In this document: piece after piece, positions 23,165 through 30,015 of the stretch
Layout of the letters: every line of letters begins with the position of its first letter
Numbering within the stretch: position 1 is the first letter of the stretch
From: an uncultured Muribaculaceae bacterium
Lineage (GTDB): Bacteria; Bacteroidota; Bacteroidia; Bacteroidales; Muribaculaceae
Reading direction: 5' to 3'
DNA: 30,015 nt
NCBI GenBank assembly: GCA_910577465.1
Contig: CAJTMM010000020.1
Location: forward strand, 18,857-48,871
Translations under genes and position numbers: made by a program
The notes under the pieces: generated by a model
Seen by the model: only the letters and a program-made list of their open reading frames with translations
What the model was told of the DNA's origin: nothing
Databases searched by the model: none

Positions 23165-24352
23165 ATGAACACACTGCGAACGCTGATAATAATTCTTGCA
23201 ATCACACTGACAGGCAACATGGCTCGCGCCAATGAATCCGCCGCATCGCTCACCGACAGCCTGTCCACGGATATCACCGCCGCCGACAGCGTGGCTCCTC
23301 GACGCAACATCGTTCAGAAAGTACTCGACTACTTCAAGGACTCCAACAAGCCCAAGGAATATAAGAAATTCGATTTCAGCGTCATAGGCGGACCACACTA
23401 CTCTTCCGACACCAAATTCGGCATCGGGCTCGTAGCCGCCGGATTCTATCGCAACAACCTTGCCGACAGCATCACCACTCCATCCAATGTATCTCTCTAT
23501 GGCGATGTTTCCACAGTCGGATTCTACATGATCGGTGTTCGTGGCGACCACATATTCCCGCGCGACAGACAGCGCATCGAATACAATCTCTACTTCTATT
23601 CTTTCCCACGCAAATTTTGGGGCATAGGCTATGAGCAGGGGCTGGATATGGACAACGAATCCAAGTTCAACGAACTGTTCATCAACGGCTCTGTCGACTA
23701 CATGTTCCGCCTGCGCAAGGCTCTCTACATAGGTCCTGCTTTGGAATTTGCCTACGCTCGCGCCACCAAACGCCACCGCCCCGAACTATGGATGGGACAG
23801 CGCGCGCATACAGCCACTTTCGGTGTCGGATTCCGATTGCAATACGACACACGCGACAATCTCACCGCCACACAAAATGGTATGCTCGCCGTAATCGAAC
23901 AGCGCTTTGCTCCACGATTCCTCGGCAACGACTACGCATTCAGCTACACCGACCTCCGCTTCTGCTACTTCCACCGTGCTTGGAAAGACGCCATTATTGC
24001 CGGACGCTACCATGCTAAATTCAATTACGGAAATGTACCCTGGGCTCTTATGGCAAAATTCGGTGGCAGCAACTCAATGCGTGGATATTACGACGGACGC
24101 TTCCGCGACAAATGCGAGATGGACATCACCTTAGAGTTGCGCCAGCACGTATGGCGTCGCAACGGCATTGTCGTATGGGGCGGTCTCGGCACCATTTTCC
24201 CTAAATTTTCCGAATTCAGCACCCGTCATCTCCTCCCCAACGGCGGTATAGGCTACCGCTGGGAATTCAAACAGCGCACCAACGTCCGTCTCGATTTCGG
24301 CATCGGCCGTGGCGAGCGCGCATTCATATTCAGCATCAATGAAGCTTTCTAA
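23165..24352 (+). CDS. BamA/TamA-like outer-membrane beta-barrel protein without POTRA domains
   Basis: 395 residues. The ATG at 23165 gives a good signal peptide (MNTLRTLIIILAITLTGNMA) just after the promoter; the open frame extends upstream, but that part overlaps the promoter and lacks a signal peptide. From about residue 70 the protein is a series of amphipathic strands (FSVIGGPHYSSDTKFGIGLV, FGVGFRLQYDTRDN, YRWEFKQRTNVRLDFGIGRG) ending in FIFSINEAF with a C-terminal Phe. SMRGYYDGRF (R306-G307) is the loop-6 RGY/F motif of the Omp85 surface-antigen family. There is no room for POTRA domains, so it is not the essential BamA. Its end overlaps the next gene by 14 nt. Confidence 0.88.
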   Translation: MNTLRTLIIILAITLTGNMARANESAASLTDSLSTDITAADSVAPRRNIVQKVLDYFKDSNKPKEYKKFDFSVIGGPHYSSDTKFGIGLVAAGFYRNNLADSITTPSNVSLYGDVSTVGFYMIGVRGDHIFPRDRQRIEYNLYFYSFPRKFWGIGYEQGLDMDNESKFNELFINGSVDYMFRLRKALYIGPALEFAYARATKRHRPELWMGQRAHTATFGVGFRLQYDTRDNLTATQNGMLAVIEQRFAPRFLGNDYAFSYTDLRFCYFHRAWKDAIIAGRYHAKFNYGNVPWALMAKFGGSNSMRGYYDGRFRDKCEMDITLELRQHVWRRNGIVVWGGLGTIFPKFSEFSTRHLLPNGGIGYRWEFKQRTNVRLDFGIGRGERAFIFSINEAF

Positions 24353-26057
24353 AAAACTGTTCTCCGACACATCGCTCCTCTCTTCGGCACTCATGATATG
24401 GGTGCTCGTAAGTTGTCTCATACCCAATGTATGGCTATCATTCACCGAGCCGTTGTCTCCGCTGCAGGCAATTGCCAATGTTCTGCTGCCCGCAGGCGTT
24501 TACATGCTTCTCATGTCATGGAGCGCAAAGATTGGGCGCACATCGCTTTGGATGATTATCATCATGTTTTTCGCAGCATCCCAGATAGTGCTGCTGTACA
24601 TGTACGGACGCTCGGTCATCGCCGTCGACATGTTTCTCAATGTCGTCACCACCAATCCCGGTGAAGTAGGTGAGCTACTCGGCAATCTGCTCATCATCAT
24701 AGCCGCTATAGTCATCCTCTACATCCCCCCTATCGTTGCAGGCATCGCTGCCGTCTACGGCAGATGGCGCCTGGGTACCCGCACATTGCGCATCACACAC
24801 CGCATGGCTTGGTGCACATTCGCCATCGGCATCATAGCCTTCATACTCAGCTTTTTCTCTCCGCGACCCTATCATCCGGTCAAAGACCTGTACCCCATCA
24901 ACGTTTTTTACAACGTATATCTTGCCGTCGACCGCACCGTAAAAGTGTCGCACTATCACCAAACATCCGCCCCCTACACATTTCACGCCACCCCCACGCA
25001 CCCCGACTCCATTCCCGAGCTTTACGTCGTGGTCATTGGCGAGACAGCACGTGCCGCCAATTGGCAGCTCCTCGGCTACGACCGGTCCACCACCCCCCGT
25101 CTCATGAACCGCGATGGACTCGTGGGCTACGACCGTGCCATATCTCAGTCCAACACCACCCATAAGAGCGTACCCATGCTCATGTCGGCACTCGATGCTG
25201 AAACATTCGGCGACTCCATCTACTCCGTCAAAAGCTTCATTACCGCATTCAAGGAATCAGGATTCCACACCGCATTCCTATCCAATCAGAGCCGCAACCA
25301 CTCTTTCATTGATTTCTTCGGTGAGGAAGCCGACACATGCCTTTTCATAAAGGAACAGGAACCCTCATCATCACCCGACGCCGGTTTCGATGCCGCCCTG
25401 TTGCCGTACATTGATACCATGCGCCAATCCGGACACCACAAGATTCTAGTGGTCCTGCACACTTACGGCTCACATTTCAGCTACATCGACCGGTACCCGC
25501 GCTCATCAGCCGCATTCACCCCCGATTCACCCGTCGATGCCACCCCCTCCCTGCGACCGAACCTCATCAACGCCTACGACAATACCATCCACTATACCTC
25601 CTCCCTCCTCGCCGACATCATGGACCGTCTCGAGACATATCCGGGACTCTCCGCCCTCATCTATACCAGCGACCACGGTGAGGATATCTTCGACGACAGC
25701 CGTCACCTCTTCCTCCACGCCTCACCCATACCGAGCTACTATCAGATTCACGTACCATATCTCGTTTGGATGTCTCCCGGATATCGCACGCTATACCCGC
25801 ATAAAACAGAAGCGGCTCAAGCCAACGCCCATAAATTCGTCGCCTCAAGCCGTTCATTCTTTCATACGATTATGGATATTGCCGGTATCAGCACCCCGGT
25901 ATTCGATGCCGCATCATCCACAGTCCACGCCGACTATGCCCCGCAGCGCCCAATTTATCTCAACGACCACAACGAATCCATCTCACTCGAAAGCTGCGGC
26001 ATTCTCAAACCCGACATCGAGAAACTCGACTCCCTCGGCATCCTCTCCATCTATTGA
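24339..26057 (+). CDS. phosphoethanolamine transferase (EptA-like, sulfatase superfamily)
   Basis: 572 residues. This inner-membrane enzyme with a periplasmic catalytic domain moves phosphoethanolamine from phosphatidylethanolamine to lipid A or another glycan. Five hydrophobic helices fill residues about 10-170. The catalytic domain has VVVIGETARAANWQLLGYDR (E235, metal ligand), the nucleophile region SNTTHKSVPMLMS (T273/T274, aligned with the EptA/MCR Thr), LHTYGSHFSY, and TSDHGEDIFDD (D445, H446). The start ATG lies inside the end of the barrel gene (14-nt overlap), so the two are probably translationally coupled. Lipid A is the likely target; transfer to lipid A of this type contributes to cationic peptide resistance in known Bacteroidota (established for the family, not shown here). 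Confidence 0.92.
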   Translation: MKLSKKLFSDTSLLSSALMIWVLVSCLIPNVWLSFTEPLSPLQAIANVLLPAGVYMLLMSWSAKIGRTSLWMIIIMFFAASQIVLLYMYGRSVIAVDMFLNVVTTNPGEVGELLGNLLIIIAAIVILYIPPIVAGIAAVYGRWRLGTRTLRITHRMAWCTFAIGIIAFILSFFSPRPYHPVKDLYPINVFYNVYLAVDRTVKVSHYHQTSAPYTFHATPTHPDSIPELYVVVIGETARAANWQLLGYDRSTTPRLMNRDGLVGYDRAISQSNTTHKSVPMLMSALDAETFGDSIYSVKSFITAFKESGFHTAFLSNQSRNHSFIDFFGEEADTCLFIKEQEPSSSPDAGFDAALLPYIDTMRQSGHHKILVVLHTYGSHFSYIDRYPRSSAAFTPDSPVDATPSLRPNLINAYDNTIHYTSSLLADIMDRLETYPGLSALIYTSDHGEDIFDDSRHLFLHASPIPSYYQIHVPYLVWMSPGYRTLYPHKTEAAQANAHKFVASSRSFFHTIMDIAGISTPVFDAASSTVHADYAPQRPIYLNDHNESISLESCGILKPDIEKLDSLGILSIY

Positions 26058-26090
26058 CCACCCGCTTCACACATTAATAAAATCTAATTT

Positions 26091-27464
26091 TTATTTTACA
26101 ACTACCCAATAACCGCCATTAGCCGGTCCTATTCGCTTAATTCTGTTTTCTTTCACCAGCATCTCTATACGACGCTTGACACTACTTTCGTGTATGTTTA
26201 GTTCTACAGCCAACTCGGCACGTGTAATCGAAGGCCGTCGTTTTATAATCTCAATAATTTTATTTTTTTGGTCGGTTTTCCGGTCGCTTTCTGGTCGGTT
26301 TCCGGTCGCTTTCTGACTTGTGCCACTTTGTGTGACCATACCGGCTCTTGTTGCCATAAAAATATCGCGAGATATGATGACTGAAAAACCGCCTTGTTCC
26401 ACATTGAACGTTGGACTGGTGAGATTGGCTTTAGCGAATTCTCTCATTATCTTTTCATATCCACGACCCCAGGACTCGATAAATCCGGCTTTGAAAAACA
26501 CATTCGCAATTCTGGGATTTCGAGGTTTTGAAGTATGTTTGCCCAAAAGAGTATCTATAGTATATTTGTCTGGTAACTCACCCTCATTCCATAAACGTAT
26601 ATGATCATCATAGATACTCATTTGATTCCATGTCCCAATCTGTATTTTATGCACTACGCTGTTGAATATTATTTCTCGCAATGCCTCTTCCGGAACCTCC
26701 AATGGTTCTACTCGCTGCAAACCTTCATAATGAATTGGACGAATCAAATACTTATCACTTAAAATCTGAATCACCTTGTCTGTCATCTGAATCAGATTAC
26801 CCTCTACCACATCTTGATTGAGCAAATCTGAATTATCAACCCCAAATCTACCTATTTTGAAGCCCGAAGTCACAAAGCGTCGTTGAGGATACTTACCAAA
26901 TACAAGAACGGCACCATTAGTTACAATTCCGTCCCGAAGCAACCCGAGATTTTCCAGTACCTCTTCTTTAGAGGAATTCAAAGATTCCTTAGACATACGT
27001 TTTGCATTGACTGCATGTCTAAGAAAATATGATATCGCACCATCATCTATATCATCTAAGGTTACACCTTCACATGGAATATCCTCCCAATTCGTGCCCA
27101 TCTTCTTCAAAAGAAATTGATGTAGAGCCTGTCCCCTTAGTTCTTGTTTAGTGGCACCACTTCTATAATAATAAGACCCTCTATAAGATATGGGCATACC
27201 GCAAGGATCAATGACAATTTCTATTATATCTTTGCCTTCTTTTACTATATGATTGGTTTCCGGCATGACACCTGTGGCATTGATTATTTTATTGGGTATA
27301 TCCTCCATCAACTGATGCAACTTATCCACACCGACAATTTTCATATCATCAGCAATACCAATATATATCTTACCGCCATGCGCGTTAGCGAAACCGGATA
27401 CCCACTTAAGATACTCGTCTTTCCAAATCTCTTTGTATTCTATGTCCTGATTCTCATAGTTCAT
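26091..27464 (-). CDS. AlbA_2 (Schlafen-like) ATPase-fold transcriptional regulator
   Basis: About 457 residues. Residues 1-110 are an AlbA_2 domain: QDIEYKEIWKDEYLKWVSGF, NAHGGKIYIGIADD, and the SYYYRSGATKQEL signature. Residues about 180-370 resemble the HATPase_c_4 domain of RecG-like regulators (EALREIIFNSVVHKIQ, GFIESWGRGYEKIMREF). The C-terminus is a winged helix (IIEIIKRRPSITRAELAVEL, VKRRIEMLVKENRIKRIG). Such proteins are usually taken to be regulators. An upstream ATG at 27488 is in frame, but the promoter box lies between the two starts. The gene is visibly richer in A+T than its neighbours, which suggests horizontal transfer. Target genes are unknown. Confidence 0.88.
   Translation of the reverse strand: MNYENQDIEYKEIWKDEYLKWVSGFANAHGGKIYIGIADDMKIVGVDKLHQLMEDIPNKIINATGVMPETNHIVKEGKDIIEIVIDPCGMPISYRGSYYYRSGATKQELRGQALHQFLLKKMGTNWEDIPCEGVTLDDIDDGAISYFLRHAVNAKRMSKESLNSSKEEVLENLGLLRDGIVTNGAVLVFGKYPQRRFVTSGFKIGRFGVDNSDLLNQDVVEGNLIQMTDKVIQILSDKYLIRPIHYEGLQRVEPLEVPEEALREIIFNSVVHKIQIGTWNQMSIYDDHIRLWNEGELPDKYTIDTLLGKHTSKPRNPRIANVFFKAGFIESWGRGYEKIMREFAKANLTSPTFNVEQGGFSVIISRDIFMATRAGMVTQSGTSQKATGNRPESDRKTDQKNKIIEIIKRRPSITRAELAVELNIHESSVKRRIEMLVKENRIKRIGPANGGYWVVVK
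26270..26314 (-). repeat. near-perfect 22/23-nt tandem repeat in the regulator linker
   Basis: Two adjacent copies (26270-26292 and 26293-26314) differ by a single base in a T run. Because the units are 23 and 22 nt long, the copies are read in different frames on the minus strand, giving KATGNRP and then ESDRKTD. They lie in the linker between the ATPase-like and winged-helix domains. Confidence 0.8.
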
Positions 27465-27468
27465 ATAG

Positions 27469-27500
27469 CAAATATAACATAGAGTCATGACATATACAAG
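27469..27500 (-). promoter_or_regulatory. promoter of the AlbA_2 regulator, implying a leaderless mRNA
   Basis: On the minus strand CTTG (27500-27497), a 20-nt spacer and TATATTTG (27476-27469) match the Bacteroidota promoter pattern. Expected initiation falls at about 27462-27466, on or next to the ATG at 27464, so the transcript would have almost no leader. Confidence 0.55.
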
Positions 27501-27555
27501 AATCCTATCGGATAACCCCTACATTAGTCATAACTCTATATTCGTGAAACTCCCA

Positions 27556-28173
27556 CTACTGCCGCAGGAATACATAGTCCGTTTTTCCAATCTCGAACTT
27601 CAGCGTCGAGCCATCCTTAACCTTCACGTCATCAAGATGGCGCATCGAAAAATAATGCGTTTGCAACGCCCCGGTTATCTTTGCCTTAACCGCCGCCACA
27701 ATCTGCGGCTTCAAAGCTTCAGTAGTCGATTCCGTTTCTCCAGATAGCACATTGGCTGACAGAACCACCGCGTCGGGATCCACCTCCACCACCATCGATG
27801 CGGGGTCGAGCTGAAGCATCACCTCATCATCATCTATTGCCATCCATCTGCCCATTACATACGACTTGGCGGCTGCCGTTACACTCACCGGCTGCATCAA
27901 CGAGCTATCGGCAGGCATGGCATGATTCACCGACACCATGGTGCTTATCACCACACTGCCCCCCTTGTCAGTCGAATCTCGCTCAAACGCTATCGTCTCT
28001 ATCATAGTGCTTTGTGTACCCACTTCATTCATCAACTGCTCGGGAGCACCGCTCCATGTTCCATCTATAGCCTTGGCAAGGCGCGCCGATTCATCACACG
28101 ACGTAAATCCGAGAACACACGCTGCGGCTATGCCGAAAATCATCTTCTTCATCTTCATAAATATTTTAAACAT
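27556..28173 (-). CDS. small lipoprotein, function unknown
   Basis: 205 residues. The signal peptide KKMIFGIAAACVLGFTSC ends in a lipobox (FTSC), so the protein should be a lipoprotein. ATGs at 28173, 28158 and 28152 are all possible starts; the last two give the more usual short n-region. The mature part starts DESARLAKAIDGTWSGAPEQ, a calycin-like opening, and continues with alternating strands (VVISTMVSVNHAMP, YVMGRWMAIDDDEVMLQLD) and ends DGSTLKFEIGKTDYVFLRQ. It resembles small Bacteroidota lipocalin-like DUF lipoproteins, but I cannot name a family. It is divergent from fumarase and lies 67 nt upstream of the AlbA_2 gene on the same strand. Confidence 0.8.
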   Translation of the reverse strand: MFKIFMKMKKMIFGIAAACVLGFTSCDESARLAKAIDGTWSGAPEQLMNEVGTQSTMIETIAFERDSTDKGGSVVISTMVSVNHAMPADSSLMQPVSVTAAAKSYVMGRWMAIDDDEVMLQLDPASMVVEVDPDAVVLSANVLSGETESTTEALKPQIVAAVKAKITGALQTHYFSMRHLDDVKVKDGSTLKFEIGKTDYVFLRQ

Positions 28174-28206
28174 CTAAATTCAAAACGGTATCTATAACGC
28201 AAATGT

Positions 28207-28238
28207 TTTGCCATCGCACGGAAATTTTTGTAAATTTG
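28207..28238 (+). promoter_or_regulatory. near-consensus promoter of fumarase
   Basis: TTTG (28207-28210), a 20-nt spacer and TAAATTTG (28231-28238) match both boxes of the Bacteroidota consensus exactly. Initiation at about 28242 leaves a leader of about 35 nt. This is the best promoter in the window and fits a highly expressed central-metabolism gene. Confidence 0.8.
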
Positions 28239-28276
28239 CCGATAAATACGAACAACCATTAAACTATTATAACATC

Positions 28277-29923
28277 ATGGCAACCAAACCATTTCAGTAT
28301 CAGGAAATGTTCCCGATGTCAAAAGACACCACGGAATACTACCACCTCACTTCCGACTACGTTAAAGTGGAAAACTGGGGAGGTCACGAAACTCTCGTCA
28401 TTGACCCCGAAGCGCTAACCGTACTCACACGTCAGGCTACACACGACAACGCCTTCATGTTGCGTCGCGAACACAATGAAATGGTAGCCAAGATACTGCA
28501 CGACCCCGAAGCAAGCCAGAACGATAAATTCGTTGCACTCACCATGCTCCGCAACGCTGAAGTGGCTGCCAAAGGTCAGCTCCCATTCTGTCAGGATACA
28601 GGCACGGCGATTGTCATTGGCAAGAAAGGACAGAACGTCTACACCGGTGGCGGCGACGAAGAGCGCATCTCAAAGGGCGTTTATCAGACATACACCGAAA
28701 ATAATCTCCGCTACTCTCAGAACGCTCCCCTCAACATGTACGACGAAGTCAACACCGGATGCAATCTTCCCGCTCAGATTGACCTCTACGCTACCGACGG
28801 CGACGAATACAAATTCCTCTTTGTTGCCAAAGGCGGCGGCTCGGCTAACAAGACTTATCTTTATCAGGAGACCAAGGCACTCATCAACCCCAAGACCCTG
28901 CTCCCGTTCCTAGTCGAAAAAATGAAATCACTCGGCACTGCCGCTTGTCCTCCTTATCATATTGCATTCGTTATCGGTGGCACATCCGCCGAATTGAACC
29001 TTGCTACTGTTAAGAAAGCATCAGTTAAATACTACGACAATCTCCCCACCAAAGGCAACGAGCTCGGACACGCTTTCCGCGACATCGAACTTGAAAAACA
29101 ACTTCTCGAGGAAGCCCACAAAATTGGATTGGGAGCACAGTTCGGCGGTAAATACTTCGCCCACGACATCCGTGTGATTCGTCTCCCCCGCCACGGTGCT
29201 TCATGCCCCGTTGGATTAGGCGTTTCATGTTCAGCCGACCGCAACGTCAAAGCCAAAATCAACCGCGAAGGTCTGTGGATTGAAAAACTCGACGCCAATC
29301 CCGGAGAACTCATCCCCGAAGAATTCCGCAAAGCCGGCGAAGGACAGGTTGTCACCATCGACCTCAACCGTCCCATGCCCGAAGTTCTTGCCGAACTTTC
29401 CAAATACCCCGTATCGACCCGTCTCTCACTCAACGGTACTATAATCGTAGGCCGCGACATTGCACACGCGAAGATTAAAGAACGTCTCGACCGTGGCGAA
29501 CCCATGCCCCAGTACCTCAAGGACCACCCCATCTACTATGCTGGCCCCGCCAAGACTCCCCAAGGCATGGCTTCAGGTTCATTCGGTCCCACCACTGCCG
29601 GGCGTATGGACTCCTACGTCGACCAATTCCAGGCTGCCGGCGGTTCTATGATTATGATTGCAAAAGGCAACCGTTCAAAGCAAGTCACCGACGCATGTCA
29701 CAAACATGGCGGCTTCTACCTCGGTTCCATCGGTGGTCCCGCTGCTATCCTTGCCCAGGACAGCATCAAGAAAGTCGAACTCCTTGAATACCCCGAACTC
29801 GGCATGGAAGCTATTTGGAAAATCGAAGTCGAAAACTTCCCCGCATTCATCCTCGTCGATGACAAAGGCAACGACTTCTTCACCCAAATAGCCGAAAAAT
29901 GCCAAGGCTGCGCATTGAAATAA
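28277..29923 (+). CDS. fumarate hydratase class I (4Fe-4S)
   Basis: 548 residues, the length of E. coli FumA/FumB. It interconverts fumarate and malate; in Bacteroidales this is part of the reductive branch leading to succinate and propionate. The three cluster cysteines are C105 (LPFCQDTGTA), C224 (GTAACPPYHIAFVIGG) and C318 (GVSCSADRN), at the same positions as in E. coli FumA. The N-terminal alpha domain and the C-terminal beta domain (PVSTRLSLNGTIIVGRDIAHA, YYAGPAKTPQGMASGSFGPT) are both present. The ATG at 28277 gives the usual MATKPFQYQEMF start; in-frame codons upstream lie in the promoter. A strong terminator follows. Confidence 0.97.
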   Translation: MATKPFQYQEMFPMSKDTTEYYHLTSDYVKVENWGGHETLVIDPEALTVLTRQATHDNAFMLRREHNEMVAKILHDPEASQNDKFVALTMLRNAEVAAKGQLPFCQDTGTAIVIGKKGQNVYTGGGDEERISKGVYQTYTENNLRYSQNAPLNMYDEVNTGCNLPAQIDLYATDGDEYKFLFVAKGGGSANKTYLYQETKALINPKTLLPFLVEKMKSLGTAACPPYHIAFVIGGTSAELNLATVKKASVKYYDNLPTKGNELGHAFRDIELEKQLLEEAHKIGLGAQFGGKYFAHDIRVIRLPRHGASCPVGLGVSCSADRNVKAKINREGLWIEKLDANPGELIPEEFRKAGEGQVVTIDLNRPMPEVLAELSKYPVSTRLSLNGTIIVGRDIAHAKIKERLDRGEPMPQYLKDHPIYYAGPAKTPQGMASGSFGPTTAGRMDSYVDQFQAAGGSMIMIAKGNRSKQVTDACHKHGGFYLGSIGGPAAILAQDSIKKVELLEYPELGMEAIWKIEVENFPAFILVDDKGNDFFTQIAEKCQGCALK

Positions 29924-29949
29924 CACCCTCCCCCCAATATCCCAACCAC

Positions 29950-29990
29950 AAAGTAGCTGTGTCCCCCCACGACACAGCTACTTTTTCTTT
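29950..29990 (+). terminator. strong intrinsic terminator of fumarase
   Basis: A perfect 13-bp stem (29951-29963, AAGTAGCTGTGTC, with 29971-29983), extendable by one A-T pair, with a 7-nt loop. It is followed directly by a T-rich tail (TTTTTCTTT region to 29990). It lies 27 nt after the stop codon. Confidence 0.9.
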
Positions 29991-30015
29991 CCCCCCACTC
30001 CCACCATCCTCCTCC

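Noticed and set aside
1..30015. CRISPR arrays, tRNA genes, insertion sequences and prophage
   Set aside because: No regularly spaced repeats, no cloverleaf sequences in the gaps, and no transposase, integrase or phage genes were seen.

Overview
The window looks like chromosomal DNA of a gut Bacteroidales, most probably a Muribaculaceae-type genome. The evidence is: Bacteroidota promoter -7 boxes of the form TAnnTTTG upstream of many genes, with no Shine-Dalgarno signals; a bifunctional fucokinase/GDP-fucose pyrophosphorylase (Fkp); PCMD, DUF3943 and DUF5063 proteins; a secreted GH84 hexosaminidase; and a Bacteroidota-style lipoprotein RND efflux operon. Family-level assignment is inference. 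No tRNA, rRNA, CRISPR array, transposase or phage gene was found.

Layout. 1-2.8 kb: a palindromic repeat, then a secreted GH84 beta-N-acetylglucosaminidase ending in a GC-rich hairpin. 2.9-3.2 kb: a non-coding stretch with its own promoter that folds into one long interrupted rod, a candidate 6S-like RNA. 3.26-4.8 kb: two secreted proteins of unknown function (one with a PEGA-like domain, one with an acidic/basic tail) and a terminator. 5.0-11.1 kb: a three-gene RND efflux operon (adaptor lipoprotein, inner-membrane pump, outer-membrane factor), followed at 33 bp by an LpxA-type acyltransferase. 11.9-12.4 kb: a C-rich intergenic region with three copies of the palindrome seen at the window start. 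12.4-15.6 kb: fkp and a TM2-domain protein. 15.7-16.9 kb (minus): a PH-like membrane protein and tsaB. 16.9-20.9 kb: a tight operon yicC-gmk-nadD-DUF5063-M18 aminopeptidase with a terminator. 21.0-22.9 kb (minus): PCMD lipoprotein and DUF3943 protein. 23.2-26.1 kb: a BamA-like beta-barrel overlapping a phosphoethanolamine transferase. 26.1-28.2 kb (minus): an AT-rich AlbA_2/ATPase-like regulator with a possibly leaderless start, and a small lipoprotein. 28.2-30.0 kb: class I fumarase with a near-consensus promoter and a strong terminator.

How it works together. Much of the window concerns the cell envelope: efflux, lipid A acylation (LpxA), lipid A or glycan decoration (phosphoethanolamine transferase), GDP-fucose supply for surface glycans (Fkp), outer-membrane barrels and surface lipoproteins. 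The rest is housekeeping (guanylate kinase, NAD synthesis, t6A tRNA modification, fumarase). The features most worth a second look are the structured RNA at about 2.94-3.20 kb, the dispersed palindromes, and an extra hydrophobic helix pair inserted in the RND pump.
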